A stretch of DNA of 23,273 nt from Spirochaetales bacterium. GTDB lineage: Bacteria; Spirochaetota; Spirochaetia; Sphaerochaetales; Sphaerochaetaceae. This document shows, in pieces, positions 6,593 to 16,183 of the stretch. The notes below the pieces were generated by a model, which had not been told where the DNA came from, searched no databases, and saw nothing but the letters and a program-made list of their open reading frames with translations. The stretch covers positions 1 to 23,273 of the forward strand of contig JAFVFA010000270.1 of NCBI GenBank assembly GCA_017475725.1, given 5' to 3'. Position 1 is the first letter of the stretch. Every line of letters begins with the position of its first letter. The position numbers and the translations under genes are program-made.

Positions 6593-8432
6593 GACAGAGG
6601 TCTCGGATCTTCTGCATCTGATCATTCACTCACTCTACTCACATAAGGAGATCTTCCTTCGCGAGCTGGTGTCCAACGCATCCGATGCTCTGGACAAACT
6701 CAAGTACAAGACGCTCGTTGATGGAAAGGCGGTCGACGGGGAGCTGAGGATAGACATCAGCTTCACCGAGGGAGACAAGCGCACACTCACGATTTCAGAC
6801 AACGGAATCGGAATGACGCATGACGAGCTCAACGAGAACCTGGGTACAATAGCCCACTCGGGGACAAAGCACTTCCTGGCCAACCTGACGAACGACCAGA
6901 AGAAGGACAGCAACCTGATCGGACAGTTCGGCGTGGGCTTCTATTCCGCATTCATGGTGGCGGACAAGGTCGAGGTCATCTCCAAGGCATACGGTGAGGA
7001 TCAGGCCTACAAATGGGTCAGCGACGGAAGGGAGAAGTACACGATAGAGGAGGCCGAGAGGGAAGGCTGCGGAACGACCATCATCCTGCACCTGAACGAC
7101 GAGGGCAAGGAGTTCGCCAACCGCTGGCAGATTGAGAACCTCATCAAGCAGTACAGCGACCATATCGCATATCCGATCTATCTTGCCTATGACCAGAACA
7201 CATACGACGACAAGTACAACGTAACAGGCACCGAGCACAAGGTCGACAAGATCAACAGCGCAGCCGCACTCTGGGCAAGAAGCAAGAGCGAGCTCAAGGA
7301 GGAGGACTACAACGACTTCTACAAGAACACCTCCTATGACTCGGAGAATCCCCTTTTCTACATCCACACAAAGGCAGAGGGTGCAACCGAGTACACGACA
7401 CTGTTCTTCATCCCTGCAAAGGCTCCGTTCGACATGTACCATGCAGACTACAAGCCCGGCGTGAAGCTCTACGTCAAGCGCGTCTACATCACTGACGATG
7501 ACAAGGAGCTCCTGCCCACATACCTGCGCTTTGTCCGTGGAGTAATAGACAGCGAGGACCTGCCGCTGAACGTGTCCAGAGAGATTCTCCAGCAGAACAG
7601 GATCATGACAACCATCAGGAACGCATCCGTGAAGAAGCTTCTCGGAGAGTTCAAGAAGATTGCGGACCAGAACCCGGAGCTTTACACCAAGTTCATCGAG
7701 CAGTACAACAGGCCGCTGAAGGAGGGTCTCTACCAGGACTACGCCAACCGCGATGATCTGCTGGAGCTTGTCCGCTTCAAGAGCACAGCCGTGGACGGAT
7801 ACACTTCCCTTGCAGCCTACAAGGAGAGGATGGTCCCGGACCAGAAGGGCATCTACTACATCACAGGTTCCGATGAGAACGCACTGAAGAGCTCACCTCT
7901 TCTTGCGACGTTCAAGGAGAAGGGGATTGAGGTCCTTCTGATGACTGACGACATCGATGACCTTGTGATCTCATCCGTCGGAAAGTACAAGGACATCCAG
8001 CTCAAGGCCGTGAACAAGAGCGGAACCATGGACGATTTCCTGACCGAGGACGAGAAGAAGAAGGCAAAGGAGGAGGGGACCGCCGTTTCGGAGAAGCTGA
8101 AGAAGGCACTTGGCGAGAGAGTCAAGGAGGTCGTGGTCTCCACAAGGCTCAAGGACGTTTCCGCAGTGGTCGTCACGGACGAGAACGACCCGTCAGTCCA
8201 GATGCAGCAGCTGATGAAGGCAATGGGACAGGGGGACTACGAGGGCAGCGCCCCGATCCTTGAGGTCAATGCCGAGGATGCATTCGTGAAGAGGATAATG
8301 GACAGCAATGACGACCAGTTCGTCTCTGATGCAGCAAGTGTGCTTCTGGATCAGGCCCTTCTTTCGGAGGGTGTGATGCCGAAGAACCCTGCAGAGTTCA
8401 CGAGAAAGCTGCATTCGTTGCTTGTGAAATAA
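6573..8432 (+). CDS. htpG: Molecular chaperone HtpG (Hsp90)
   Basis: The 619-residue protein is a full-length bacterial Hsp90, an ATP-driven cytoplasmic dimeric chaperone that remodels client proteins. The GHKL ATP-binding motifs are intact: ELVSNASDALDKLKY with Glu31, Asn35 and Asp38, DNGIGM at 76-81, a lid with GTIAHSGT, and GQFGVGFYSAFMVAD from 117. The middle domain has the catalytic-loop region ending LNVSREILQQ, and a C-terminal dimerisation domain follows. The start has GGAGG six bases upstream. Its promoter, leader and first codons also occur 1.7 kb upstream on the far side of the ATPase gene, so the ATPase now separates htpG from its probable former neighbour. A terminator follows at 8457, so htpG is probably transcribed alone. 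Confidence 0.98.
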   Translation: MERKQFKTEVSDLLHLIIHSLYSHKEIFLRELVSNASDALDKLKYKTLVDGKAVDGELRIDISFTEGDKRTLTISDNGIGMTHDELNENLGTIAHSGTKHFLANLTNDQKKDSNLIGQFGVGFYSAFMVADKVEVISKAYGEDQAYKWVSDGREKYTIEEAEREGCGTTIILHLNDEGKEFANRWQIENLIKQYSDHIAYPIYLAYDQNTYDDKYNVTGTEHKVDKINSAAALWARSKSELKEEDYNDFYKNTSYDSENPLFYIHTKAEGATEYTTLFFIPAKAPFDMYHADYKPGVKLYVKRVYITDDDKELLPTYLRFVRGVIDSEDLPLNVSREILQQNRIMTTIRNASVKKLLGEFKKIADQNPELYTKFIEQYNRPLKEGLYQDYANRDDLLELVRFKSTAVDGYTSLAAYKERMVPDQKGIYYITGSDENALKSSPLLATFKEKGIEVLLMTDDIDDLVISSVGKYKDIQLKAVNKSGTMDDFLTEDEKKKAKEEGTAVSEKLKKALGERVKEVVVSTRLKDVSAVVVTDENDPSVQMQQLMKAMGQGDYEGSAPILEVNAEDAFVKRIMDSNDDQFVSDAASVLLDQALLSEGVMPKNPAEFTRKLHSLLVK

Positions 8433-8456
8433 GAATAAGCGCATAAAATGATGCAT

Positions 8457-8490
8457 AGCCGCAGTGGGAGACCATTGCGGCTGTTTTTTT
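8457..8490 (+). terminator. htpG intrinsic terminator
   Basis: An 11-bp stem (8457-8467 with 8472-8482) including one G-T wobble, a GAGA loop (8468-8471) and seven T (8484-8490) lie 24 bp after the htpG stop. The hairpin is also where slyX transcription would arrive from the other strand, but that side has no continuous T run. Confidence 0.9.
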
Positions 8491-8499
8491 CCAGGTGCA

Positions 8500-8700
8500 T
8501 CAATAGTGCGGCGGTTTCCTGTTGGGTCTGGCCTCCGTATCCAGGTCCTCGATTCTCTTTGCAAGGACCTCGTTCTGCTTCTCGAGCCTTGTGACAAGCA
8601 TCTGCTGCTTGGCCACAATGTCATTCAGCTCCCTGACCATGTCCTGCAGGTAGACCAGATCGGTCTCTATCCTGATTATCCTGTCTTCGTTCCTGTCCAT
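8500..8700 (-). CDS. slyX: SlyX family protein
   Basis: A 66-residue protein with the SlyX pattern: an N-terminal acidic stretch, a long heptad-repeat coiled coil (about residues 8-54, with RIETDLVYLQDMVRELNDIV and RLEKQNEVLAKRIEDL) and the characteristic C-terminal PPHY. SlyX proteins are small cytoplasmic coiled-coil proteins of unknown molecular role, probably oligomeric. It reads leftwards towards the htpG terminator and diverges from the WYL regulator, sharing the 8701-8881 control region. Its ribosome binding site is weak: the nearest purine-rich stretch is about 13 bases from the ATG. The PPHY ending and length of 66 make the call fairly safe. Confidence 0.82.
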   Translation of the reverse strand: MDRNEDRIIRIETDLVYLQDMVRELNDIVAKQQMLVTRLEKQNEVLAKRIEDLDTEARPNRKPPHY

Positions 8701-8759
8701 GGCCTGATTCTAATCCCTTTCGGCTCCCTTTTACAATTCGAATCGCAGAGATGGTGTTT

Positions 8760-8860
8760 TTGCAACAAAAGCAGGCTGTTTTGCTAAAAAACGGCGTGGA
8801 TTTGTTGCAATATGTTGCCGTTTTTAACTATAATGCACCTGTATGGTTGCCATCGGCAAC
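8760..8860 (+). promoter_or_regulatory. WYL regulator promoter with clustered inverted repeats
   Basis: A promoter reads TTGCAA (8805-8810), an 18-bp spacer and a consensus TATAAT (8829-8834). Around it are three inverted repeats: TTGCAACAAA (8760-8769) with TTTGTTGCAA (8801-8810), AAAAACGGC (8787-8795) with GCCGTTTTT (8817-8825), and GTTGCC-ATC-GGCAAC (8846-8860). The GTTGC core or its complement occurs five times here. This looks like operator DNA for autoregulation and perhaps for shared control with slyX. Confidence 0.62.
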
Positions 8861-8881
8861 AAAGGCATGGAGAGGAAAGAG

Positions 8882-9859
8882 ATGAAAGGTGAACGTGTAG
8901 CACAACTGGAGCTTATACTCAGGAGCCATCCCGAAGGGTTGAGGAAATCCGACATAGCAAGACGCATGGGCGTGCACAGAAGCACAATCGGACGCTACAT
9001 AGAGGAGCTGAAGCAGTACAGCAGCATCTATGAGGACAACAACCTGATAAAGATAATGCCCAGCTCTGATGATGAGCACCTGTCCCTGAGCGTCTACGAG
9101 AGCCTTGCCCTCAACATGGGTGCCGAGATGATGCTTAAGAACTCGGAGTTCAGGAATCCGCACCTTGCCTCCGGTCTCAGGAAGATAGCCATGGGCATGA
9201 AGAGCTATGCCCCAAAGGTGGGGGACAACCTCATGTCGATGGCGGACCAGATAGAGGCCGAGTCCTCCAAGCAGGATTCGCTGCAGAACGAGAGCCTTGA
9301 GGTCCTGATAGACGCCTGGGTCTCCGGACGGATGGTCAGGATAATCCATTCCCATACAGACAAGGCAAGCGGATCCCCGGTTGAGGAGGAGACGGAGCTT
9401 GCCCCTTACTTCATAGGGTTCGTGGAGAACGAGAACGGAAGGAACCCCGTCACCGTCACAGGAAGAATCCGCCACACCACAGAGATCGTCACACTGGACA
9501 TAACCAGGATCAAGAGCATCGCGATCCTGAACGAGACCTACACGATACCGGACAACCTGAAGGCCTTCAGGAAGATGGAGAGCCCTGCAGACCCCGAGTA
9601 CGTTGTGGACACCATACCGCTGGAGCTGCTTGTGCACGAGAAGAGCGCCATGAAGTCCTTCGATACGCTGTCTCATGGGGACGTCGTGTGCGAGAAGAGA
9701 CCTGACGGCACAAGGATCTACAGGTTCGATGCCGAGAACTCAATAGAGCTTATTCTCCGCATAATCCAGTGCGGCGATGCCGTTGAGGTCCTGGGCCCAG
9801 CCAAGTTCAGAGCAAAGTTCACCTCCTATCTGCAGCGGATTCTGGACCTGTACAGGTAA
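8882..9859 (+). CDS. WYL-domain transcriptional regulator with N-terminal HTH
   Basis: The 325-residue protein has an N-terminal winged helix-turn-helix (about 1-55; GLRKSDIARRMGVHRSTIGRYIEEL) followed by a WYL-type ligand-sensing region (about 125-235; the segment around VLIDAWVSGRMVRIIHSHTD through ELAPYFIGF aligns with WYL) and a WCX-like C-terminal extension ending LQRILDLYR. Members regulate transcription in response to ligands, sometimes nucleic acid or nucleotides; the signal here is unknown. Three in-frame ATGs exist (8843, 8867, 8882). I chose 8882 because AGAGG (8871-8875) is well placed for it and the TATAAT at 8829 would start transcription only about two bases before 8843. It lies 68 bp before dnaE with no convincing terminator, so read-through is possible. 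Confidence 0.85.
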   Translation: MKGERVAQLELILRSHPEGLRKSDIARRMGVHRSTIGRYIEELKQYSSIYEDNNLIKIMPSSDDEHLSLSVYESLALNMGAEMMLKNSEFRNPHLASGLRKIAMGMKSYAPKVGDNLMSMADQIEAESSKQDSLQNESLEVLIDAWVSGRMVRIIHSHTDKASGSPVEEETELAPYFIGFVENENGRNPVTVTGRIRHTTEIVTLDITRIKSIAILNETYTIPDNLKAFRKMESPADPEYVVDTIPLELLVHEKSAMKSFDTLSHGDVVCEKRPDGTRIYRFDAENSIELILRIIQCGDAVEVLGPAKFRAKFTSYLQRILDLYR

Positions 9860-9927
9860 GCGCCGTCACCAGCCAATATTCTCTTTGGATTGTTCTCAGT
9901 TGGCATTTTTTCTGTTACATTTGAGAC

Positions 9928-12900
9928 ATGACTGAATTCGTGCATCTACATAACCATACAGACTTCTCTTTGCTTGACGGAGCCGCCTCCATATCCAGGT
10001 ACGTCGCCAAGGCCAAAGAGTTCGGAATGAAGGCTCTGGCGATCACGGACCACGGCAACATGTTCGGGGTCCTTGATTTCTACGACGCCTGCAAGGCCGC
10101 CGGGATCCAGCCTATCCCCGGGTGCGAGTTCTACATCAACCCTGAGGGAAGGGCCATCAGGGATGCAGGCAACCACTATTACCACCTCATCCTGCTTGCC
10201 ATGAACGACAAGGGCTACCACAACCTGATGGAGCTGAACAGCATAGCCTACCTTGAGGGCTTCTACTACAAGCCGCGTATCGATGCACAGGCTCTGATGG
10301 AGCACAGCGAGGGCCTTATCTGCACGTCCGCCTGCCTTGCCGGAGAGATTCCGCAGAAACTGCTTGCCGGAAACGTCGAGGGGGCCTACGAGACAGCCCG
10401 ATGGTACAAGAACCTGTTCGGTGACAGGTACTACATAGAGATCCAGAACCACTTCATCCCTGAGGAGATCCAGGTGCTTCCGCAGCTGGTGAAGCTTGCC
10501 CGTGACATGGACATAAAGCTGGTGGCGACCAACGACATCCACTACATAGAAAAGTCGGACGCCAACGCACATGACATTCTGCTGTGCATCGGAACAGGGA
10601 AGAAGAAGGCGGACACGGACAGGATGCGCTTCGACACCCAGGAGTTCTACATGAAGAGCCCTGACGAGATGGCGGAGCTGTTCTCCGAGTATCCGGATGC
10701 CATCTCAAACACGGTGGAGCTTGCCGAGCGCTGCGTATTCGACATCGACTTCCCCGGCCCGAAGCTTCCAAGCGTAGACGTCCCTCCGCAGTACAAGGAC
10801 ACAAAGGAATATCTCACAGCCCTTTCATGGGACGGCCTCAGACGAAGATATCCAGGCTATGAGAGCAATCCGGAGCAGAAGAAGGTCCTGGAGGACAGAC
10901 TCAACTACGAGCTTGGCGTGATCCTGAAGATGGGATTTGACGGCTACTACCTGATTGTCCGTGACTACATCTACTGGGCCAAGACGCACGGGATTCCGGT
11001 CGGTGCCGGAAGAGGCTCCGGAGCCGGATCCATGGTCGCATACTGTGTGGACATCACAAACGTGGACCCAATTGCCCATGACCTGCTGTTCGAGAGGTTC
11101 CTGAATCCGGAAAGGGTCTCGCTCCCCGATTTCGACATAGACTTCTGCTACGAGGGCAGACAGAGCGTCATAGACTATGTGACTGAGCACTACGGTGTGG
11201 ACAGGGTCGGGCAGATAGCCACCTTCGGGACCCTGAAGGCCAAGGCCGTTGTGAAGGATGTTGCCAGAGTCCTGGACATACCGTTCGACGAGTCCAACAG
11301 GATCACCAAGTTCATACTTGATGTGCTTCCTGACGAGGCCAAGGCCGAGCACGTGACCTCCCTTCTGGAGTGGTCAATCCACGTCTCACCCGAATTGCAG
11401 GAAATGAGGGCCCGTGGAGGCATATACGAAGAGCTTTTTGATGTATCTCTCAGGCTTGAGAACCTTTCAAGGCATGTCTCAACCCATGCCTGCGGTGTTG
11501 TCATAGGTCAGACGGCCCTGAAGAACTACGTCCCTCTGTACAAGGATCCCAAATCAGGCGGCATCTCCACCCAGTACACCATGAACAACCTGGAGAGATG
11601 CGGACTGGTGAAGATGGACTTCCTTGGGCTGAAGACCCTTACGCTGATCAGAAACACAGAAAGGCTCATAAGGAAGAAGGACCCGACCTTCGATGTCGAG
11701 AAGATCAAGGACGGGGACAAGGAGACCTTCGAGATGCTGTCAAAGGGGGACAGCATGATGGTGTTCCAGCTTGAAAGCCCTGGCATGCAGAAGAACCTCA
11801 GACTACTTGAACCGCCCAGATTCGATGAGCTTGACGCCATGGTCTCTCTGTACAGACCTGGTCCTATGGAGTATATCCCCAGATACATAGACTCTAAGCA
11901 GGGCAGAATCCCCATCCAGTATCCGGACCCGTCTCTGGAGAACCTGCTGAAATCGACCTACGGGGTCATCGTCTACCAGGAGCAGGTCATGCGTGTGGCC
12001 CAGATAATAGCGGGCTTCACTCTCGGTGAAGCAGACACGCTTCGAAAGATCATGGGAAAGAAGAAGGTCAAGCTCATGCCGGCCCAGAGGGAGAAGTTCA
12101 TCAAGGGCGCAATGGCAAAGGGCCACTCGGAGCAGCACGCCGCTGAGATCTTCCACATGCTGGAGCCGTTCGCCAAGTACGGTTTCAACAAGAGCCACAG
12201 CGTGTGCTACACGGTTCTGGCCTACAGGACCGCCTACCTCAAGTGCCACTACAAGCCGGAGTTCCTTGCTGCGAACCTGACCAACGAGATCGGTTCGGGT
12301 GACAAGTACAAGGAGTATCTGGACTATGTGAAGAACCAGGGCGTACAGATCCTTCCTCCGAACATCAACGACTCTGACATGTACTTCAACGTAATCGGAG
12401 ACAAGCTGATCTACGGACTTGCCGGAATCAAGGGGGTAGGGGCCCCGACTGTGCAGAGCATCCTTGACGAGAGGAACGCCAACGGACCTTACAAGGACTT
12501 CATGGACTTCATAAGGAGAAGCGATTCCAAGGTCCTGAACTCAGGTGTCCTGGAAGGTCTGATCAACAGCGGCACGTTCGACTGCTTCGGATTCAACAGG
12601 CCCACTCTGATCGAGAACTACGAGATGGCCATCAAGTCAACCAAGGAGGACAAGGACGCCCAGAGCATGGGCCAGAACCTCCTCTTCGGGATGGATGACG
12701 ACACCGCCACGCACTTCGAGATGAAGGTCAAGCCCGACTATGACTTCCTTGAGAAGCTTGAGATCGAGAAGAACTACCTTGGGTTCTACGTCTCCGGGCA
12801 TCCTCTGGACACCTACAAGACTGTCTGGGAGAACTGCGTCAAGCTTGACCTGTCAAAGCCTGAAAGGATCTCAGAGGGTCCGAAGTACGATTTCATCGGA

Positions 12901-13404
12901 ATGGTCACGGAACTCAAGGAGATCCAGACCAAGTCAGGCGGAAAGATGGGAAGGTTGACACTTGAGGACTACAACGGGCACCTTGAGGTCACGGTCTTTC
13001 CCAAGCAGTGGGCAATGTGCTCCCTGGGAATCTCCGTGGGCAAGATCATAGGTGTGCACGGCAGCTTCAAGACCTACAACGACAGGCAGGGCTTTAGCGC
13101 AGATGTCGTCTATGGCGATCCCCATCAGATGAAACCCGAACGTGCAAGGCGCGTGACGGTCGAGATCGACCACAGCATCTATGCGGGCAGGGACTCCCTC
13201 AGGGAGATGCGTTCCGTCATCAGAAAGCACAGAGGTTCCGCAGAGGTCGCCTTTGTGGTCTACCCCGGCACGAACGATGAGGGCAAGCTTGAGGGGCGCG
13301 GCAGAAAGATTGTGGCCGGAGAGAGGTTCGGCGTCGACGGAAGCAAGGAGCTCATGGCTGAGCTCCGTGAATGCCAGAGTGTCTACGATGTATACTCTGA
13401 ATGA
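9928..13404 (+). CDS. dnaE: DNA polymerase III subunit alpha
   Basis: This is the replicative polymerase catalytic subunit, 1158 residues and full length. An N-terminal PHP domain (HLHNHTDFSLLDGA at 6-19 and ITDHGN) is followed by the polymerase core. There, LPDFDIDF carries the catalytic Asp401 and Asp403 and KMDFLG supplies Asp564. After the fingers come a helix-hairpin-helix region (GIKGVGAPTVQSIL) and an OB-fold near the C-terminus (FIGMVTELKEIQTKSGGKMGRLTLED). The ATG at 9928 has only a weak GAG upstream, but the protein aligns with the family from this residue. It begins a compact run with the YggT-like gene 17 bp and recG 7 bp downstream, so the three are probably co-transcribed. Confidence 0.98.
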   Translation: MTEFVHLHNHTDFSLLDGAASISRYVAKAKEFGMKALAITDHGNMFGVLDFYDACKAAGIQPIPGCEFYINPEGRAIRDAGNHYYHLILLAMNDKGYHNLMELNSIAYLEGFYYKPRIDAQALMEHSEGLICTSACLAGEIPQKLLAGNVEGAYETARWYKNLFGDRYYIEIQNHFIPEEIQVLPQLVKLARDMDIKLVATNDIHYIEKSDANAHDILLCIGTGKKKADTDRMRFDTQEFYMKSPDEMAELFSEYPDAISNTVELAERCVFDIDFPGPKLPSVDVPPQYKDTKEYLTALSWDGLRRRYPGYESNPEQKKVLEDRLNYELGVILKMGFDGYYLIVRDYIYWAKTHGIPVGAGRGSGAGSMVAYCVDITNVDPIAHDLLFERFLNPERVSLPDFDIDFCYEGRQSVIDYVTEHYGVDRVGQIATFGTLKAKAVVKDVARVLDIPFDESNRITKFILDVLPDEAKAEHVTSLLEWSIHVSPELQEMRARGGIYEELFDVSLRLENLSRHVSTHACGVVIGQTALKNYVPLYKDPKSGGISTQYTMNNLERCGLVKMDFLGLKTLTLIRNTERLIRKKDPTFDVEKIKDGDKETFEMLSKGDSMMVFQLESPGMQKNLRLLEPPRFDELDAMVSLYRPGPMEYIPRYIDSKQGRIPIQYPDPSLENLLKSTYGVIVYQEQVMRVAQIIAGFTLGEADTLRKIMGKKKVKLMPAQREKFIKGAMAKGHSEQHAAEIFHMLEPFAKYGFNKSHSVCYTVLAYRTAYLKCHYKPEFLAANLTNEIGSGDKYKEYLDYVKNQGVQILPPNINDSDMYFNVIGDKLIYGLAGIKGVGAPTVQSILDERNANGPYKDFMDFIRRSDSKVLNSGVLEGLINSGTFDCFGFNRPTLIENYEMAIKSTKEDKDAQSMGQNLLFGMDDDTATHFEMKVKPDYDFLEKLEIEKNYLGFYVSGHPLDTYKTVWENCVKLDLSKPERISEGPKYDFIGMVTELKEIQTKSGGKMGRLTLEDYNGHLEVTVFPKQWAMCSLGISVGKIIGVHGSFKTYNDRQGFSADVVYGDPHQMKPERARRVTVEIDHSIYAGRDSLREMRSVIRKHRGSAEVAFVVYPGTNDEGKLEGRGRKIVAGERFGVDGSKELMAELRECQSVYDVYSE

Positions 13405-13421
13405 TTGATTTGTGAGGTTCC

Positions 13422-14087
13422 ATGGAATTTCTTCAAGGGATATGCGGTTTTCTTGCAGGCCTTCTCGGCCTTTACTCAGCTGTCATCTTCGTCAGGATCA
13501 TAATATCCTGGATCCTTCTGTTCAGCCGTCAGAACGGCTGGAGATCCGGCAACGGCGGCTACGGCTACAACCAGGAGAACTATGACCAGCCTTCCGGCAT
13601 TGCAAAGGTGGACCAGGTCCTTGGAAAGATCTGCGACCCGTTCCTGAACATGTTCCGGGGCTTCAAGGGGCTGAGAAGGTCTAGGGTCGATTTCACACCA
13701 CTTCTGGCTCTGGTCGTCCTGAGCATAGTCCGAAGTCTGCTGAGCATGTTCGCCCAGTATGGAAGGATCTCTATCTGGACCATCATCGCTGTGGTGATCA
13801 GCGGACTGTGGAACTCGTTCTTCTCTCTTCTGCTGTTCATCCTGATTGTTCTGCTCATAGTGAGACTGGTCTTCACCAACAAGACCACAACCTCCGCATA
13901 CAACGTGATCAACGCCCTTGACCCCATACTGGACGGTCCTGTCGGACTGGTCTACAAGCTCTTCTACAGGGGCAAGCGAATGGATGACAGGAAGGTTGTC
14001 ATAACCGCCCTTGTGTTCTACATCGTGATGTTCATCCTTCTCAGATGGGGAGTCTCCATACTGGTGAACTTCCTTGCCGGCATGTAG
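13422..14087 (+). CDS. YggT family membrane protein
   Basis: The 221-residue protein carries two YggT repeats, each with hydrophobic helices and the R-IISWI type signature: FVRIIISWILLF at 23-34, then CDPFLNMFRGF. A second copy has IVRLVFT and ends LDPILDGPVGLVYKLF. About four to six membrane segments are visible. A glycine- and tyrosine-rich loop (about 39-58) lies after the first helix and is unusual for the family. YggT proteins are inner-membrane proteins of uncertain role, linked to osmotic stress and cell-envelope functions. The start has TGAGGT four bases before the ATG at 13422, 17 bp after dnaE. RecG follows after 7 bp. Confidence 0.85.
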   Translation: MEFLQGICGFLAGLLGLYSAVIFVRIIISWILLFSRQNGWRSGNGGYGYNQENYDQPSGIAKVDQVLGKICDPFLNMFRGFKGLRRSRVDFTPLLALVVLSIVRSLLSMFAQYGRISIWTIIAVVISGLWNSFFSLLLFILIVLLIVRLVFTNKTTTSAYNVINALDPILDGPVGLVYKLFYRGKRMDDRKVVITALVFYIVMFILLRWGVSILVNFLAGM

Positions 14088-14094
14088 GTGAAAG

Positions 14095-16149
14095 ATGTTC
14101 GTCGGTGAGCTGAAAGGTGACATCAAGGGACTCTCGGGGATAGGGAAGAAGACGCGTGAGGAATACGAGAATCTGGGCGTCCGGACCATCTGCGACCTCA
14201 TCTCCATGACACCCAGGGGCTACGAGGACAGAAGCCACCGCATCTGCATCGGGCACCAGAACGACGACGAGGGGACATGGACAAACACCTTTGTCCGCAC
14301 TGAGAGCGTCAACCTCTTCGGTGCGGGGCGCAAGAACGTCAAGATAATAGTCAGGGACACAGAGAACAACCAGAAGGCCTTCCTGATGGGGTTCAACCGC
14401 ACCTTCCTGGCAAAGACCGTCTTCCCTGGCTGCTATTACCACCTTTACGCGAACATAACACCATACGGCACCGGCCTGACGGCATCGCAGTTCGAGCTCA
14501 AGCCTGTGAGGGAAGATGACATAATGGTCGTCGGCGACATGCTCCTTGACCAGGGGATCCTTCCAGTCTACGGCCTGAGCGGGACTTTGACGCAGAAGAC
14601 GCTGAGACGAGACGTGAAGGCCGCGCTTGCGGTCGCTGGCCACATTGACGACGAGATTCCGCAGACCATAATCGACAAGTACCATCTGATGCCGTTGGAC
14701 AAGGCATTCAGGGAGATACACTTCCCGACCTCCGAGAGGAACCTCAGGGATGCCAGAAGGGCCCTTGCCTTCAGGGAGGTCTTCTATCTGCAGCTTCAGG
14801 CAAAGCGGAGGCCCCCTGTCGAACGCAGGAGGCAGGCCATAGACAGCAAGGTCTACGCCGCTGAGACGGCCTTCATAAAGGGGCTGCCGTTCGAGCTTAC
14901 AGCCGACCAGGTCAAGGTCCTGGATGAGATCAGAAAGGACATGAGCGGGCCTGAGAGCATGAACCGGCTGCTCCAGGGAGATGTCGGTTCCGGAAAGACC
15001 CTTGTTGCATGGGTCTCCGCCCTGCATGCAATATGCACGGGTGCCCAGGTTGCCTTCATGGCCCCCACAGAGCTCCTTGCGCGTCAGCATGCACAGGTGG
15101 CCGACAACCTCTTCAAGGATTCGGGCGTCAGAGTCGCCTTCCTTAACGGAGAGGTCCATGGAAAGCCACGCCAGGCGCTTCTGGATCAGCTGAAGGCAGG
15201 AAACATAGACCTGCTAATAGGGACACACGCCCTTTTCTCGAAGGATGTCGAGTACAGGAACCTCCGTTACGTGATAATCGATGAGCAGCATCGCTTCGGC
15301 GTGGAGCAGAGGCAGGCGCTGTTGGAGAAGGGGGTGGAGCCTGATGTCCTTCTCATGACTGCGACCCCGATTCCCAGAACCCTGGCCCTCACAGTGTTCG
15401 GGAACCTGAACGTCTCCACAATAAGGACCATGCCGAAGGGCAGGTTGCCCATAATCACCCATCTTGTCGATGACAGCAAGAGGGACCGCATGTACGATGC
15501 CGTTGGCGTGGAGATGCAGAGGGGCCATCAGGCCTACTTCGTCTATCCCCGCATTGATGACGAGGGCAACTCCGACCTGCGGGACGTCCAGACCATGTAC
15601 GAGTTCCTGTCCACAAGGAAGTATCCGCAGTTCCATGGTGCGCTCATACACAGCCGCCTTCCGGAGGAGGACAAGATATCCATCCTAAATGACTCCGCCG
15701 CCGGAAAGCTGGACTACCTGGTCTCCACCTCCGTCGTGGAGGTCGGCATCGATGTTCCCAACGCCACCTGCATGGTTGTTGAGCACAGCGAGAACTTCGG
15801 GCTCTCAGCCCTCCATCAGCTGCGCGGCCGTGTGGGAAGAAGCTCCTTGCAGAGCTGGTGCTTCCTTGCCTACGAGAAGACCATAACGGAGGACGGCAAG
15901 AAGAGGCTGGCTGTTTTGAGGCGCACAAACGATGGTTTCGAGATTGCGGAGGAGGACCTGAAGATCAGAGGCCCTGGAGAGCTCTCCGGTATCAGGCAGA
16001 GCGGATTCCTGCATCTGAAGTTCGCCGATCTGGAGAAGGATGTCCCAATGATGGCCGCAGCCCGTGACGAGGTCGATGCCATCCTGTCATCCGACCCTGG
16101 CCTGCTGAGTATGGACAACGCCGTGATCCGGCAGGTGCTGGCGGTGTGA
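14095..16149 (+). CDS. recG: ATP-dependent DNA helicase RecG
   Basis: The 684-residue protein is a full-length RecG, a double-strand DNA translocase that remodels stalled replication forks and Holliday junctions. The N-terminal wedge region begins KGLSGIGKKTREEYENLG. Helicase motifs are intact: Walker A GDVGSGKT (295-302), DEQH (396-399) followed by RFG, MTATPIPRT (motif III), STSVVEVGIDVPN (motif V) and QLRGRVGRS (motif VI). The C-terminus has the RecG-specific IRGPGELSGIRQSG. The start at 14095 follows AGGTGAAAG and lies 7 bp after the YggT-like gene. No T-rich terminator follows; the 53-bp hairpin array starts 35 bp after the stop. Confidence 0.98.
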   Translation: MFVGELKGDIKGLSGIGKKTREEYENLGVRTICDLISMTPRGYEDRSHRICIGHQNDDEGTWTNTFVRTESVNLFGAGRKNVKIIVRDTENNQKAFLMGFNRTFLAKTVFPGCYYHLYANITPYGTGLTASQFELKPVREDDIMVVGDMLLDQGILPVYGLSGTLTQKTLRRDVKAALAVAGHIDDEIPQTIIDKYHLMPLDKAFREIHFPTSERNLRDARRALAFREVFYLQLQAKRRPPVERRRQAIDSKVYAAETAFIKGLPFELTADQVKVLDEIRKDMSGPESMNRLLQGDVGSGKTLVAWVSALHAICTGAQVAFMAPTELLARQHAQVADNLFKDSGVRVAFLNGEVHGKPRQALLDQLKAGNIDLLIGTHALFSKDVEYRNLRYVIIDEQHRFGVEQRQALLEKGVEPDVLLMTATPIPRTLALTVFGNLNVSTIRTMPKGRLPIITHLVDDSKRDRMYDAVGVEMQRGHQAYFVYPRIDDEGNSDLRDVQTMYEFLSTRKYPQFHGALIHSRLPEEDKISILNDSAAGKLDYLVSTSVVEVGIDVPNATCMVVEHSENFGLSALHQLRGRVGRSSLQSWCFLAYEKTITEDGKKRLAVLRRTNDGFEIAEEDLKIRGPGELSGIRQSGFLHLKFADLEKDVPMMAAARDEVDAILSSDPGLLSMDNAVIRQVLAV

Positions 16150-16183
16150 CCGCTTCCATGAGATGATACTGCAATGAACCTCC

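Noticed and set aside
9872..9910. Terminator between the WYL gene and dnaE
   Set aside because: GCCAA/TTGGC gives only a 5-bp stem with a 23-base loop before the T run, too weak to call.
14041..15159. 372-codon minus-strand frame opposite recG
   Set aside because: It is antisense to conserved RecG coding sequence including Walker A, with no ribosome binding site or family resemblance.
16141..16153. Hairpin over the recG stop codon as a terminator
   Set aside because: GCGGT-GTG-ACCGC is a 5-bp stem with no following T run.
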